A stretch of DNA of 7,231 nucleotides from SAR116 cluster bacterium (GCA_002700485.1 PADU01000051.1:1-7231); one strand, 5' to 3'; positions 1 to 5,864 are shown, counted from the first letter of the stretch. The notes: generated from the sequence alone by a model not told the origin. Program-made: numbers and translations.

Positions 1-1
1 C

Positions 2-466
2 TTAAGTGCTGCCTTTTAGCCGCCCACCATCTTCTCTCACTGGCTTAGAAACAGGACTTGTTTCAAATGATTGTGGAGATGAAACCTGACAAAAATCAGC
101 CTTTGAACGGGCAAAAACTTCTCGCTCAACTTCATACCAAAAGGTGGGTGGGTCAAAGGTTCCACCGGCAATGCCAATCGTATCTTTTAGCGCCTCTAGA
201 GACATTTTCCAAGAGACGTTTGTACCGCAATTTGCGCAGCGAGTTAGGACTACAGTATTGCCGCCCTCAGTGTCATAAGAATAGGTTTTAGAGGGAGCAA
301 CATTGAAAGTTACTTGGTCTGTGTTGAAATAGACAGAAATGCCAAACGCTGTACCAGTTCTCAATTGGCAATAACGACAGTGGCAAACAGCGGTTCGGGT
401 TGGCTCGCCAACCGTTTCATACCTTAGTTTACCACAGAAGCATCCACCTTGATGTTTTTCATCCAT
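2..466 (-). CDS. GFA/CENP-V family zinc-binding protein
   Basis: Complete 154-residue protein of the GFA family (glutathione-dependent formaldehyde-activating enzyme-like; Mss4-like fold). All seven family cysteines are visible: Cys9 and Cys11 (GGCFCG), Cys28, Cys30 and Cys33 (CHCRYC), Cys77 and Cys80 (CANCG). In characterised Gfa the first pair plus the last pair hold a structural zinc and the middle three the second zinc. Family members are often annotated as formaldehyde- or aldehyde-related, but most are uncharacterised, so the substrate is unknown. The tail after about residue 120 is Ser/Pro-rich and less conserved. I chose the ATG at 464-466, preceded by AAAGG, over an in-frame TTG at 518-520, whose extra 18 residues look like translated leader. 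It is the last gene of the minus-strand run, 81 bases after the DUF3764-type gene. Family call is secure; role is not. Confidence 0.9.
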   Translation of the reverse strand: MDEKHQGGCFCGKLRYETVGEPTRTAVCHCRYCQLRTGTAFGISVYFNTDQVTFNVAPSKTYSYDTEGGNTVVLTRCANCGTNVSWKMSLEALKDTIGIAGGTFDPPTFWYEVEREVFARSKADFCQVSSPQSFETSPVSKPVREDGGRLKGST

Positions 467-547
467 TTCAAACAAAACCTTTACCCCAATTAAGTGGGAA
501 GTAGCAGCGTGGATTAGCAAGCTTCAGGCCCGGGAAAGTCTATATAT

Positions 548-823
548 CTAATCTGATGCCATAGACATTGAGTTAGCTTCTGGACTTGGGTCACCTCCAG
601 CTTCAGAAATCAATTCAGCGTCATTCTCCATATGGGTCTGAACTGCTTCCATAGTTGGTGTATGCATTACCACATGTATAGTATCTGGCTCATTCAAATC
701 CTGACCACGGTATATGGTTTTGATACCGTATTTGGTGTTTCGCAAATCCTCTGAGCCATCAAAGGCTGCGAGCCAATGGTCATAACCTTTTGTGATTTTT
801 CCTTTGATAATTAATGTCGGCAT
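548..823 (-). CDS. DUF3764-type small alpha/beta-barrel protein (paralogue A)
   Basis: 91-residue cytosolic protein resembling the DUF3764 group, whose predicted fold is the dimeric alpha/beta barrel. Visible landmarks are the opening strand LIIKGKIT, GYDHW, YRGQDLNEPD, HVVMHTP and the C-terminal SEAGGDPSPEANS segment. The gene at 1703-2020 shares the same skeleton (IKG-x-IT, G-F/Y-D-x-W, P-x3-H-x2-M, EA-x-Q, EL, AG), so the two are paralogues. The ATG at 821-823 has an AAGGA ribosome site eight bases upstream. It starts 30 bases after the 85-residue gene and probably shares its transcript with that gene and the cupin. Proteins of this shape may be cofactor-less monooxygenases, stress proteins or binding proteins; no catalytic residue can be named. 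Family name is from memory of the sequence pattern. Confidence 0.8.
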   Translation of the reverse strand: MPTLIIKGKITKGYDHWLAAFDGSEDLRNTKYGIKTIYRGQDLNEPDTIHVVMHTPTMEAVQTHMENDAELISEAGGDPSPEANSMSMASD

Positions 824-853
824 TTCAGTTGTCCTTATGGGTAAAATTAAATT

Positions 854-1111
854 TTAGTTTTCTTCGGACAAGGCGTAAACAGTATCTATACAGCCATGTT
901 CAGCATTCCATGCTTTCATTTCATCAGTTGTCAAAAAAGCCTCCATCGCTTCAAAATCAAGCACGTTCATAACCATAATTGAATTATGTTCGTCTACTTT
1001 TGCAATTTGATAATCATCAACAAACTGTGACCATTTTGGCTCTTCCTCCATAACTTTTGTCTTAAAAACTTCAAAAGTGCATGTAAAAGTGGACCTTATA
1101 CAAGTGTTCAT
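854..1111 (-). CDS. Small protein, predicted dimeric alpha/beta-barrel (ABM-like) fold
   Basis: 85 residues, no family recognised with confidence. The order of elements suits a single ferredoxin-like/ABM-like domain: a strand (TFTCTFEV), an amphipathic helix running to about residue 34, strands through YQIAKVDE and SIMVMNVL, a second helix (FEAMEAFLTTDEMKAW), and a last strand (GCIDTVYAL). Such proteins usually dimerise. I chose the ATG at 1109-1111 because GGAGG lies five bases upstream and the start then follows the cupin stop by 13 bases. An upstream ATG at 1145-1147 would overlap the cupin gene and its extra 12 residues are just the translated ribosome site. The ribosome site is nearly identical to the cupin's (GGAGGACACA against GGAGGACAAA). 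Probably cotranscribed with cupin and DUF3764-type neighbours. Function unknown. Confidence 0.75.
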   Translation of the reverse strand: MNTCIRSTFTCTFEVFKTKVMEEEPKWSQFVDDYQIAKVDEHNSIMVMNVLDFEAMEAFLTTDEMKAWNAEHGCIDTVYALSEEN

Positions 1112-1124
1112 TGTGTCCTCCATT

Positions 1125-1541
1125 TTAGTTTGATTTATGTTTTTCAAGTTCTGCTGATAACTCTGGCATAGAAATTAGTTCATCCTGGTCATCTCCAGAT
1201 GAATGCACTACTACCCAAATACAATCGTTTTCACTTTGGTTAAAAGGCGCATGTGGTACATTTTCCGGAATAAAGATTTGTTCACCTTGTCTGACTAGTG
1301 TTTGATGTTCCAAATTATCTCCATGAAACAGGGTGCACTCTCCCTCTAACAAATATGCAATAGTTTCGATTTCTTTGTGAATATGGGGAACCGAGTGGAC
1401 CCCTGGTGGCATAGGGAGAACATTCATACACACTTTTTGAGAGCCTGCAGTCTTTCTCGATACACCCGCATTGTAGGTAACGCCCTGTGCTCCCAGATAT
1501 GTCTCACCAGGTTTTATCAAAGTAACATTTTTTTCTTTCAA
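1125..1541 (-). CDS. Single-domain cupin protein
   Basis: 138-residue protein with one cupin_2 domain. Motif 1 is present as PHIHKEIE with metal-ligand candidates His53, His55 and Glu59. Motif 2 is nearly canonical, running from Gly86 through Pro92 and His97 to Asn101. The 3-His/1-Glu set is therefore complete, so it should bind a divalent metal such as Fe, Mn, Ni or Zn. Small cupins of this kind include dioxygenases, isomerases and sugar- or aromatic-binding proteins; nothing in the sequence separates these. No signal peptide is seen, so it is cytosolic. The start is TTG, chosen because a strong AGGAGG lies five bases upstream and no in-frame ATG exists nearby. It is probably the first gene of an operon with the 85-residue protein and DUF3764 paralogue A. 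Confidence 0.88.
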   Translation of the reverse strand: MKEKNVTLIKPGETYLGAQGVTYNAGVSRKTAGSQKVCMNVLPMPPGVHSVPHIHKEIETIAYLLEGECTLFHGDNLEHQTLVRQGEQIFIPENVPHAPFNQSENDCIWVVVHSSGDDQDELISMPELSAELEKHKSN

Positions 1542-1546
1542 TTTGT

Positions 1547-1552
1547 CCTCCT
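1547..1552 (-). promoter_or_regulatory. Ribosome binding site that fixes the cupin TTG start
   Basis: On the minus strand AGGAGG precedes the TTG at 1539-1541 by five bases (ACAAA). The nearest ATG, seven codons in, is out of frame, so this site decides the unusual start. Confidence 0.75.
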
Positions 1553-1609
1553 AAAAATGATTGGCAAAGCAGAATTCAAGCCTCAATTCTTTATGCTTAA
1601 ACAGCAATC

Positions 1610-1653
1610 TGAGAACGTCCTAAGAATATTGTTCTCAACCCGTGCATCGGCAA
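1610..1653 (-). promoter_or_regulatory. Candidate promoter overlapped by an inverted repeat, upstream of cupin operon
   Basis: In the 161-base gap before the cupin, a perfect 7-base inverted repeat, TGAGAAC/GTTCTCA, spans 1610-1637 with 14 bases between the arms. On the minus strand, TTGCCG (1648-1653), 17 bases, then AATATT (1625-1630) makes a weak sigma70-like promoter, each box four of six to consensus, and the -10 lies inside the repeat. That placement would suit a repressor operator. No poly-T follows, so a terminator is less likely. Both elements are weak and could be chance. Confidence 0.3.
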
Positions 1654-1702
1654 TTGGGAGTGTGTGGGAATTTTATTGTTGAGGTCTGCAACAGATTGGG
1701 GG

Positions 1703-2020
1703 TTAATCTCTAAGGAAAGGTTCTGGAAAGTTGGTAAAGAAATCATCCTCAGAAATCATTGTCATTACACCAGATTCAACCACAGCACCTGCTTGCTTTC
1801 GTTCTTCTGTTAATTCTTCATTAGCACCAAACGCCTGAAATGCTTCCGTATCAGGAAATTTCATGATGGCGTGAAGTTTAGTTGGGTCATCTTTTTGTAC
1901 TCCTGCAAAGAGCATCACCATTCCCAATTCATCCATTCGGTGTTTGTTTTTTTTCACCATTGATTTCCAAGTATCAAATCCTCTGGTGATAGTTATTTCA
2001 CCTTTAACAATTATAGCCAT
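1703..2020 (-). CDS. DUF3764-type small alpha/beta-barrel protein (paralogue B)
   Basis: 105-residue cytosolic protein, paralogous to the product of 548-823. It opens with the same strand (IIVKGEIT), has GFDTWKSM, an FAGVQKDDPTKLHAIMKFPDTEAFQAF core matching the predicted ferredoxin-like fold, and ends with a longer acidic and aromatic tail (SEDDFF to about residue 105) that paralogue A lacks. The basic stretch KKNKHR near residues 23-28 differs from paralogue A's acidic helix, so the pockets or partners may differ. The ATG at 2018-2020 has GGGAGA upstream. It begins 38 bases after the SnoaL-like gene with a very similar ribosome site, so the two are likely cotranscribed. Role unknown. Confidence 0.78.
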   Translation of the reverse strand: MAIIVKGEITITRGFDTWKSMVKKNKHRMDELGMVMLFAGVQKDDPTKLHAIMKFPDTEAFQAFGANEELTEERKQAGAVVESGVMTMISEDDFFTNFPEPFLRD

Positions 2021-2058
2021 TTCTCTATCTCCCTACTGTCACTCTAAACGGAGTCCTG

Positions 2059-2388
2059 TCAGTCTAAACTGGTGGCACCAGTCTCCATTTTAATCACTTT
2101 TCCGTCTTTAAGCATTGCAATAAGCATGACCGCCTCTCTGGTATCGTCAGGGTAAGACATAAAGCTATGCTCAACCAGAATATCAGCATTTTCATAAACG
2201 CAACGAGAGGATTCCTGAATGAACTTTTCGTTGGCCACCATCCCGCTCACCATCCCGGACCATTCTTCTTTAGAAAAAGAATTTCCTGATTTACGAAACA
2301 CAACCGTGAAATCCTCATGGAGAAGGTTTAAATAAGCATCTACATCTCTATCTTGCATAGTTTGATTAAGTTTTTCGAACATCGACAT
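2059..2388 (-). CDS. SnoaL/NTF2-like protein
   Basis: 109-residue protein with the layout of the NTF2-like superfamily (SnoaL_2/DUF4440 type): an N-terminal helix pair (FEKLNQTMQDRDVDAYLNLLHEDF), then strands ending in LIAMLKDGKVIKMETGA. The motif D-x-D-A-Y-L-x-L-L-H-E-D-F is typical of this fold. Members are cone-shaped dimers that bind small hydrophobic ligands and act as cyclases, isomerases, dehydratases or have no known activity; the catalytic residues cannot be assigned here. The ATG at 2386-2388 has GGGAGA eight bases upstream. It precedes the DUF3764-type gene by 38 bases, and the 116-base gap before it may hold its own promoter, though none was convincing. Confidence 0.8.
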   Translation of the reverse strand: MSMFEKLNQTMQDRDVDAYLNLLHEDFTVVFRKSGNSFSKEEWSGMVSGMVANEKFIQESSRCVYENADILVEHSFMSYPDDTREAVMLIAMLKDGKVIKMETGATSLD

Positions 2389-2504
2389 TTATATATCTCC
2401 CTTATTTGAATATTGCATTTGTGCACGGTAAGGCTAGTCAGCTGATTCAATTATTCTAAAAGAAATAGCTAATCCGTTCCTCTGTGAAGAAGATTACATA
2501 ATTG

Positions 2505-3122
2505 TTAGTCGATTAATATTGTTGTGCGTGCCTCGAACATTCGGCCCAGTTCGTGTGACCGCTCCACAATTGACTGAAAAGCCTCAGACATTCCAATTTT
2601 GTCCACCCCATCACCAAGAGCAACAAAGTTTTCAAAGAAATAGGCAACAATCAGAACATCCATTTTATGCGAAAACACTGGAACAACGGCGTTTACGTCA
2701 ATATTCTCACCGGAGAAGATGTCACTGACTTCTTCCAACAAAGCAACCGCAGCCTTAAGGTTTCTTCTGTCCATCTCATAAGCTCTCTGAATGACAGCTT
2801 TCTTAATACCTGTTATTCCGCCATAAACATTCCTGAAAATATCTGGCCCTTTCATATCACCACCAGGAGCTTTAGCTCTCTCATCAAAAAGAGTTGCAAG
2901 CGCATTATCTTCAAGCATCCCATTTGCTGCTTTTGTTCCAGCAGCCATCGTATCAAAAAATCCATAAAGGTGAATGTCACCAGCACCCTCTCCTGCGTAA
3001 ACCTGAGCAACTCTGGTCTTTGCCCCATGCGTTTCCATAATGGCACTCATTTTTTTTGCTCTTTCGATGACTAGCTGTGTCTTCCCTACATAAGGTGTTA
3101 CAATTCTTCTTGAGATGAACAT
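2505..3122 (-). CDS. Two-domain ferredoxin-like (dimeric alpha/beta-barrel) protein
   Basis: 205-residue cytosolic protein with two halves of the same plan. The first runs from about residue 1 to 100 (FISRRIVTPYVGKTQLV, then helix, AQVYAGEGAGDIHLYGFFDT, helix, FRNVYG). The second runs from about 108 to the end (AVIQRAYEMDRRNLKAAV, helix, NAVVPVFSHKMDVLIVAYFFEN, helix, ARTTILI). This looks like an old internal duplication that forms the alpha/beta barrel inside one chain. No cofactor motif or catalytic residue is evident. I chose the ATG at 3120-3122 because AGAGGG sits just upstream; the ATG at 3159-3161 has no ribosome site, and its 13 extra residues (KEGK) are the translated ribosome site. 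It is the first gene of the minus-strand run, 116 bases ahead of the SnoaL-like gene. Function unknown. Confidence 0.8.
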   Translation of the reverse strand: MFISRRIVTPYVGKTQLVIERAKKMSAIMETHGAKTRVAQVYAGEGAGDIHLYGFFDTMAAGTKAANGMLEDNALATLFDERAKAPGGDMKGPDIFRNVYGGITGIKKAVIQRAYEMDRRNLKAAVALLEEVSDIFSGENIDVNAVVPVFSHKMDVLIVAYFFENFVALGDGVDKIGMSEAFQSIVERSHELGRMFEARTTILID

Positions 3123-3180
3123 CTTTCCCTCTTTTAAACCAACCCGATAATACTTTACCATGCTGTAATATAAATGGTGA

Positions 3181-3210
3181 TTTATAACAAATTTATTACA
3201 TTTGCTTTAA
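3181..3210 (-). promoter_or_regulatory. Weak candidate promoter for the minus-strand gene run
   Basis: On the minus strand TTAAAG (3205-3210), 18 bases, then TATAAA (3181-3186) lies in a strongly A/T-rich stretch about 60 bases before the first gene. The -10 is five of six to consensus but the -35 only three of six. Position and base composition support it more than the boxes do. Confidence 0.25.
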
Positions 3211-3272
3211 ATCAATAGCGCGCCGATAAACCGCCTTGCACGGGCTATCTAGCTTGCGCATGGGCGCATAGG

Positions 3273-3548
3273 GTGGGGCATGTGCCTGTATGTTGTTTAC
3301 ATCTGTTTATGAGGCTCAAGCCAAGAGAACAAGAAGAATGTGTCATCCATTCCTTTAGACACTCCATGAGAGACAGGCTTAGAGCCGTTCAATGCCCTTC
3401 GGACATGATTGACCAGATTGGTGGATGGATGACTGCCGGTGTTGGGCAAGGGTATGGAGAGGGATTCAGATTGAAAGAGTTATTGGTTTTGCAAAAGCAA
3501 GTCTATTTAGGTAAGGTTATAGCTTGTGATATAATTTCACTAGTGTAG
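3273..3548 (+). pseudogene. Tyrosine recombinase (phage-type integrase) C-terminal remnant
   Basis: A 91-codon frame encodes the end of a tyrosine integrase catalytic domain. Visible are His26-x-x-Arg29 in HSFRHSMRDRLRA, the Trp52 of GGW that replaces the usual box II histidine in this subgroup, and the candidate nucleophile Tyr61 in GQGYGEG. The first catalytic Arg, the Lys and the whole N-terminal core-binding domain are missing. Residues before about 12 and after about 72 do not look like integrase, and the frame is closed upstream by a TAG at 3216-3218. An intact integrase is several times longer, so this cannot be active alone. It is best read as debris of an integrative element inserted near here. 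The GTG start is nominal; the recognisable part is about 3300-3480. It has a higher G+C than its A/T-rich flank. Confidence 0.75.
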
Positions 3549-3884
3549 AAAATTTGGAGCTTTGACGAGGAAAAATTATGCCTTGAGGAGATGGAAATCA
3601 AGTGAAGACAAGGCTTTCCTGTATTTAGAGGGACAGGACCTGATAATAGTCTTTCGCCCAAATTTCGAAAATCTCTCACGTTCCCACCAACACCGCAGGG
3701 ACAGTTGTCAAAATGAACAACAGCACATCTACTAGCAAAACATACCGCCTACCAAAGGCCCCGTGGCCGCTACTTACTGTTCTACATTTCCGACCCACAA
3801 ATTGAATGAAAGATAAATTTTTGCTGTTACCTTTATGATATAAGCGGGTTCAGTTTACTATCTTCATCCTGCTGGAGGGGGAAT
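3549..3884 (+). other. 336-base stretch without a convincing gene
   Basis: No recognisable protein or tRNA was found. A 57-codon frame from a TTG at 3562 to a TAG at 3735 encodes a basic then acidic peptide (RRWKSSEDKAFLYL), but GGAG is only two bases from the TTG and no family is recognised. A 30-codon frame starting at ATG 3713 is equally unsupported. The stretch may be decayed sequence of the element that left the integrase remnant. Its last 50 bases should hold the promoter of the small membrane protein that follows; a TATAAG-like -10 occurs at 3839-3844 without a good -35. Confidence 0.4.
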
Positions 3885-4076
3885 ATGAAATATTATTTGC
3901 GCAAAGCGCTAATTACAATAATTTGGCTACTTTGCAGTTTTCAAGTTGCCCAACTCTGGCTAGACCCAACTATCATTGCACGAAGTAGCGTCATGGAATT
4001 AGCCCTGATCAGTATTGTGATGGTCGTAATTGCTGCTGCATTTCATTGGGGTACAACGCGTGCAATAAAGTTTTGA
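3885..4076 (+). CDS. Small two-helix membrane protein, unknown
   Basis: 63-residue protein, not recognised. Two hydrophobic segments are evident, about residues 8-25 (LITIIWLLCSFQVAQLW) and 37-54 (MELALISIVMVVIAAAF), joined by a short loop DPTIIARSS. Basic residues at both ends (KYYLRK, TTRAIKF) suggest both termini face the cytoplasm by the positive-inside rule. The ATG follows a strong ribosome site (GGAGGGGG, about six bases away), which is the main argument that it is a real gene. It stands alone between the integrase remnant and the aminotransferase. Its stop overlaps the candidate -35 of the aminotransferase promoter. No function can be proposed. Confidence 0.6.
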   Translation: MKYYLRKALITIIWLLCSFQVAQLWLDPTIIARSSVMELALISIVMVVIAAAFHWGTTRAIKF

Positions 4077-4111
4077 CACGGTTTACAGCGGATACATAGT
4101 TTAAATCTAAT
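4073..4111 (+). promoter_or_regulatory. Two overlapping candidate promoters for the aminotransferase
   Basis: TTGACA (4073-4078), a perfect -35, is followed after 16 bases by CATAGT (4095-4100). A second pair, TTTACA (4082-4087) and TCTAAT (4106-4111), has an 18-base spacer with both boxes five of six to consensus. Either gives a leader of about 70-80 bases before the aminotransferase ATG. The first -35 overlaps the stop codon of the small membrane protein. Confidence 0.5.
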
Positions 4112-4186
4112 ACACAACTTGCGCAGTCATATCTGCCAGGCCTAAAATGAAAAATAAGAGTAAGGCTATTTGGCAGGATATAGTTT

Positions 4187-5383
4187 ATGCTGATTTTTGA
4201 TAAACCGTTCACACAGCAGGAATCAATACCCGAACATGGTATTGCGCGTGCCGTTGAACTTATGCGTTCTGGCCGATTGCATCGCTATAATGTATCAGCA
4301 GACGAAACATCAGAAGTCAGTCTCCTCGAACGTGAATATGCCACCTATCAAGGGGTGAAATATTGTGTAGCAACGGCATCAGGTGGGCAAGCCATTCAGC
4401 TAGGTTTGCGGGTATGCGGTGTGCGTCCTGGCGATAAGGTTCTGGCAAATGCTTATACACTGGCACCTGTGCCAGGTGCTATTCATAATCTTGGGGCTGA
4501 ACCTGTTCTGGTTGAAATTACAGATGACTATCATATTGATCTGAATCATTTGGACGAAATGGCCCGGCGCTCTAATTCACAAGTTCTTTTGCTTTCTCAT
4601 ATGCGTGGACATATTGCTGATATGGATACGCTGGCAAAGATCATAAAGAAACATAAATTGAAGCTTGTTGAAGATTGTGCACATACCATGGGAGCGAAAT
4701 GGAGAGGAATCCGTTCTGGAAATTTTGGAGATGTGGCTGCGTTTTCGACACAGACTTATAAACATATGAATTCAGGTGAGGGCGGTTTTCTAACAACAGA
4801 TGATGATGAGATGGCAGCCCGCGCTATTATTAATTCTGGTTCTTATATGCTGTATGAACGCCATGGTACTTTGCCTCCGCAACAGGCCTTTGAACATATC
4901 AAATTAAATACAGCAAATTACTCTTGTCGTATGGATAATCTGCGTGCCGCACTCGTTCGTGCACAGCTTCCGCATCTAGATGATAATGTTGCCCGGTGGA
5001 ACCAGCTATATTACAGGTTCTATGCTCATCTGTCTGCTGCAGATGGTATTGATATCCCGGCACGCCGTCAGGCTGAATTTTATGTAGGCTCCTCTATACA
5101 GTTTCGGACAATAGGCTTATCAAAAGCCGAGATTCCCGCTTTTATAACCAGATGCGCCAAACGTGGAGTTGAACTGAAATGGTTTGGAGCTGATGCTCCT
5201 GCTGCGTTTACGAGCCGTTATGACAGCTGGGCCTATTTGGAAGATGTTCCGCATCTGCCGGCGACTCTTGCTGCTTTGGATAAAACAATTGATATGCGGA
5301 TTCCGTTGACTTTTGACGGTGATGATTGTGATATCATTGCCAGCATAATCACTGATGAATTAAACCCTGTAGCCTTATGCTGA
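4187..5383 (+). CDS. DegT/DnrJ/EryC1/StrS family PLP-dependent aminotransferase
   Basis: Complete 398-residue fold-type I aminotransferase of the DegT/DnrJ/EryC1/StrS family; usual length is about 370-430. Diagnostic parts are the substrate/PLP region GVKYCVATASGGQAIQL (residues 56-72), the PLP-pyridine Asp163 in VEDCAH, Ser187 and the Schiff-base Lys192 in FSTQTYKHMNSGEGG, and the C-terminal domain through about residue 390. Family members transfer an amino group, usually from glutamate or glutamine, to a keto-sugar nucleotide or a cyclitol ketone. The substrate here is unknown: no sugar-nucleotide dehydratase, epimerase or glycosyltransferase lies next to it, which is unusual for the family. 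The motif SHMRGH (137-142) lies where other members have the corresponding active-site strand. The ATG follows AGGA by eight bases. It appears monocistronic, as 115 bases separate it from the next gene. Confidence 0.93.
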   Translation: MLIFDKPFTQQESIPEHGIARAVELMRSGRLHRYNVSADETSEVSLLEREYATYQGVKYCVATASGGQAIQLGLRVCGVRPGDKVLANAYTLAPVPGAIHNLGAEPVLVEITDDYHIDLNHLDEMARRSNSQVLLLSHMRGHIADMDTLAKIIKKHKLKLVEDCAHTMGAKWRGIRSGNFGDVAAFSTQTYKHMNSGEGGFLTTDDDEMAARAIINSGSYMLYERHGTLPPQQAFEHIKLNTANYSCRMDNLRAALVRAQLPHLDDNVARWNQLYYRFYAHLSAADGIDIPARRQAEFYVGSSIQFRTIGLSKAEIPAFITRCAKRGVELKWFGADAPAAFTSRYDSWAYLEDVPHLPATLAALDKTIDMRIPLTFDGDDCDIIASIITDELNPVALC

Positions 5384-5431
5384 ATACTACTGTAAATATT
5401 CATTTATCTTGAATGGTAATTTATCATGACA

Positions 5432-5449
5432 GCGCTGATTAATCAGTGT
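5432..5449. repeat. Palindrome downstream of the aminotransferase
   Basis: A perfect 12-base palindrome, CTGATTAATCAG (5435-5446), extends to 18 bases if two G-T pairs are allowed. It lies 50 bases after the aminotransferase stop and 50 before the next gene. It has no loop to speak of and only a broken T-run after it, so it suits an operator half-site pair better than a strong terminator. May be chance. Confidence 0.3.
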
Positions 5450-5498
5450 TTAAATTTTATGTAAGCCGGAACCTTCTTATAAGTTTAGGGGATGACAT

Positions 5499-5861
5499 TT
5501 GACTTATCTTGCAGCAGGGATTTTCTGTGTAGTGTGGGTAGTAATCATTGCCTCAACGGGACAGCCGCTGATTTTCATTGATGCGGTAAGTTTGTTGGCG
5601 GTAAGCGCAGGTGCGGCTTGTTTTGCGCTGGCGGCGGACGAGGGCCAACGCTTGGTTCGGTTGGGACAAGGCGGGCTGGTTACAGGATGGGTGGCCTTTT
5701 TTGTAGGGCTTGTTCTTATAGCAAACAGCTTTCCCCCTGCTGAACTCAGTCTCTTAGGAAAACAGCTGGCAGTACTGTTTCTAGGGCCCTTATATGGATT
5801 TGTTTTGTTTGCTATTACAGGGTTGCTATCTAACAGTAGTATGAAAAGTCCAAAGGTTTAA
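5499..5861 (+). CDS. Small MotA/TolQ/ExbB-like four-helix membrane protein
   Basis: 120-residue inner-membrane protein with four hydrophobic segments, about residues 3-19, 25-46, 58-77 and 87-110. The pattern recalls MotA: FIDAVSLLAVSAGAACFALA resembles the TM2 region of MotA (F-x-D-x-x-S-L-x-V-x-G-G), GWVAFFVGLVLIAN resembles TM3, and LGKQLAVLFLGPLYGFVLF resembles TM4 (LAVALL-x-T-LYG). MotA has a cytoplasmic loop of about 100 residues between TM2 and TM3; here only about 12 remain (DEGQRLVRLGQG). The TM4 threonine is replaced by Gly-Pro. No MotB/TolR/ExbD partner lies beside it. The likeness is by eye and not a family assignment. The start is TTG with AGGGGA six bases upstream; the nearby ATG at 5492 is out of frame. 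The next gene follows after three bases, so they are translationally paired. Confidence 0.75.
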   Translation: MTYLAAGIFCVVWVVIIASTGQPLIFIDAVSLLAVSAGAACFALAADEGQRLVRLGQGGLVTGWVAFFVGLVLIANSFPPAELSLLGKQLAVLFLGPLYGFVLFAITGLLSNSSMKSPKV

Positions 5862-5864
5862 AAA

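Noticed and set aside
467..520. N-terminal extension of the GFA protein to a TTG start
   Set aside because: The extra residues appear to be translated leader, and the internal ATG has the better ribosome site just before the conserved domain.
842..856. A/T-only palindrome TAAAATTAAATTTTA between two minus-strand genes
   Set aside because: No G/C in the stem and no T-run, so not a terminator; such palindromes are common in A/T-rich gaps.
2667..3074. Long plus-strand frame (135 codons) opposite the two-domain ferredoxin-like gene
   Set aside because: It lies wholly antisense to a better-supported gene; its product is rich in Ser, Asn and Ile with no recognisable domain or ribosome site.
3123..3161. 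Upstream ATG for the two-domain ferredoxin-like protein
   Set aside because: It lacks a ribosome site, and the extension encodes the purine-rich ribosome site of the downstream ATG.
3255..3268. TGCGC/GCGCA hairpin with four-base loop beside the integrase remnant
   Set aside because: A five-pair stem is too short to support an attachment site or terminator, and no matching copy was seen elsewhere in the window.
3562..3735. 57-codon frame from a TTG start in the gap after the integrase remnant
   Set aside because: Ribosome-site spacing is too short, no family is recognised, and the composition is not persuasive; described only within the gap entry.
4134..4176. CTGCCA/TGGCAG inverted arms whose right arm touches the ribosome site of the aminotransferase gene
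   Set aside because: Only six pairs separated by 31 bases; too weak to claim a riboswitch or attenuator without folding and conservation data.
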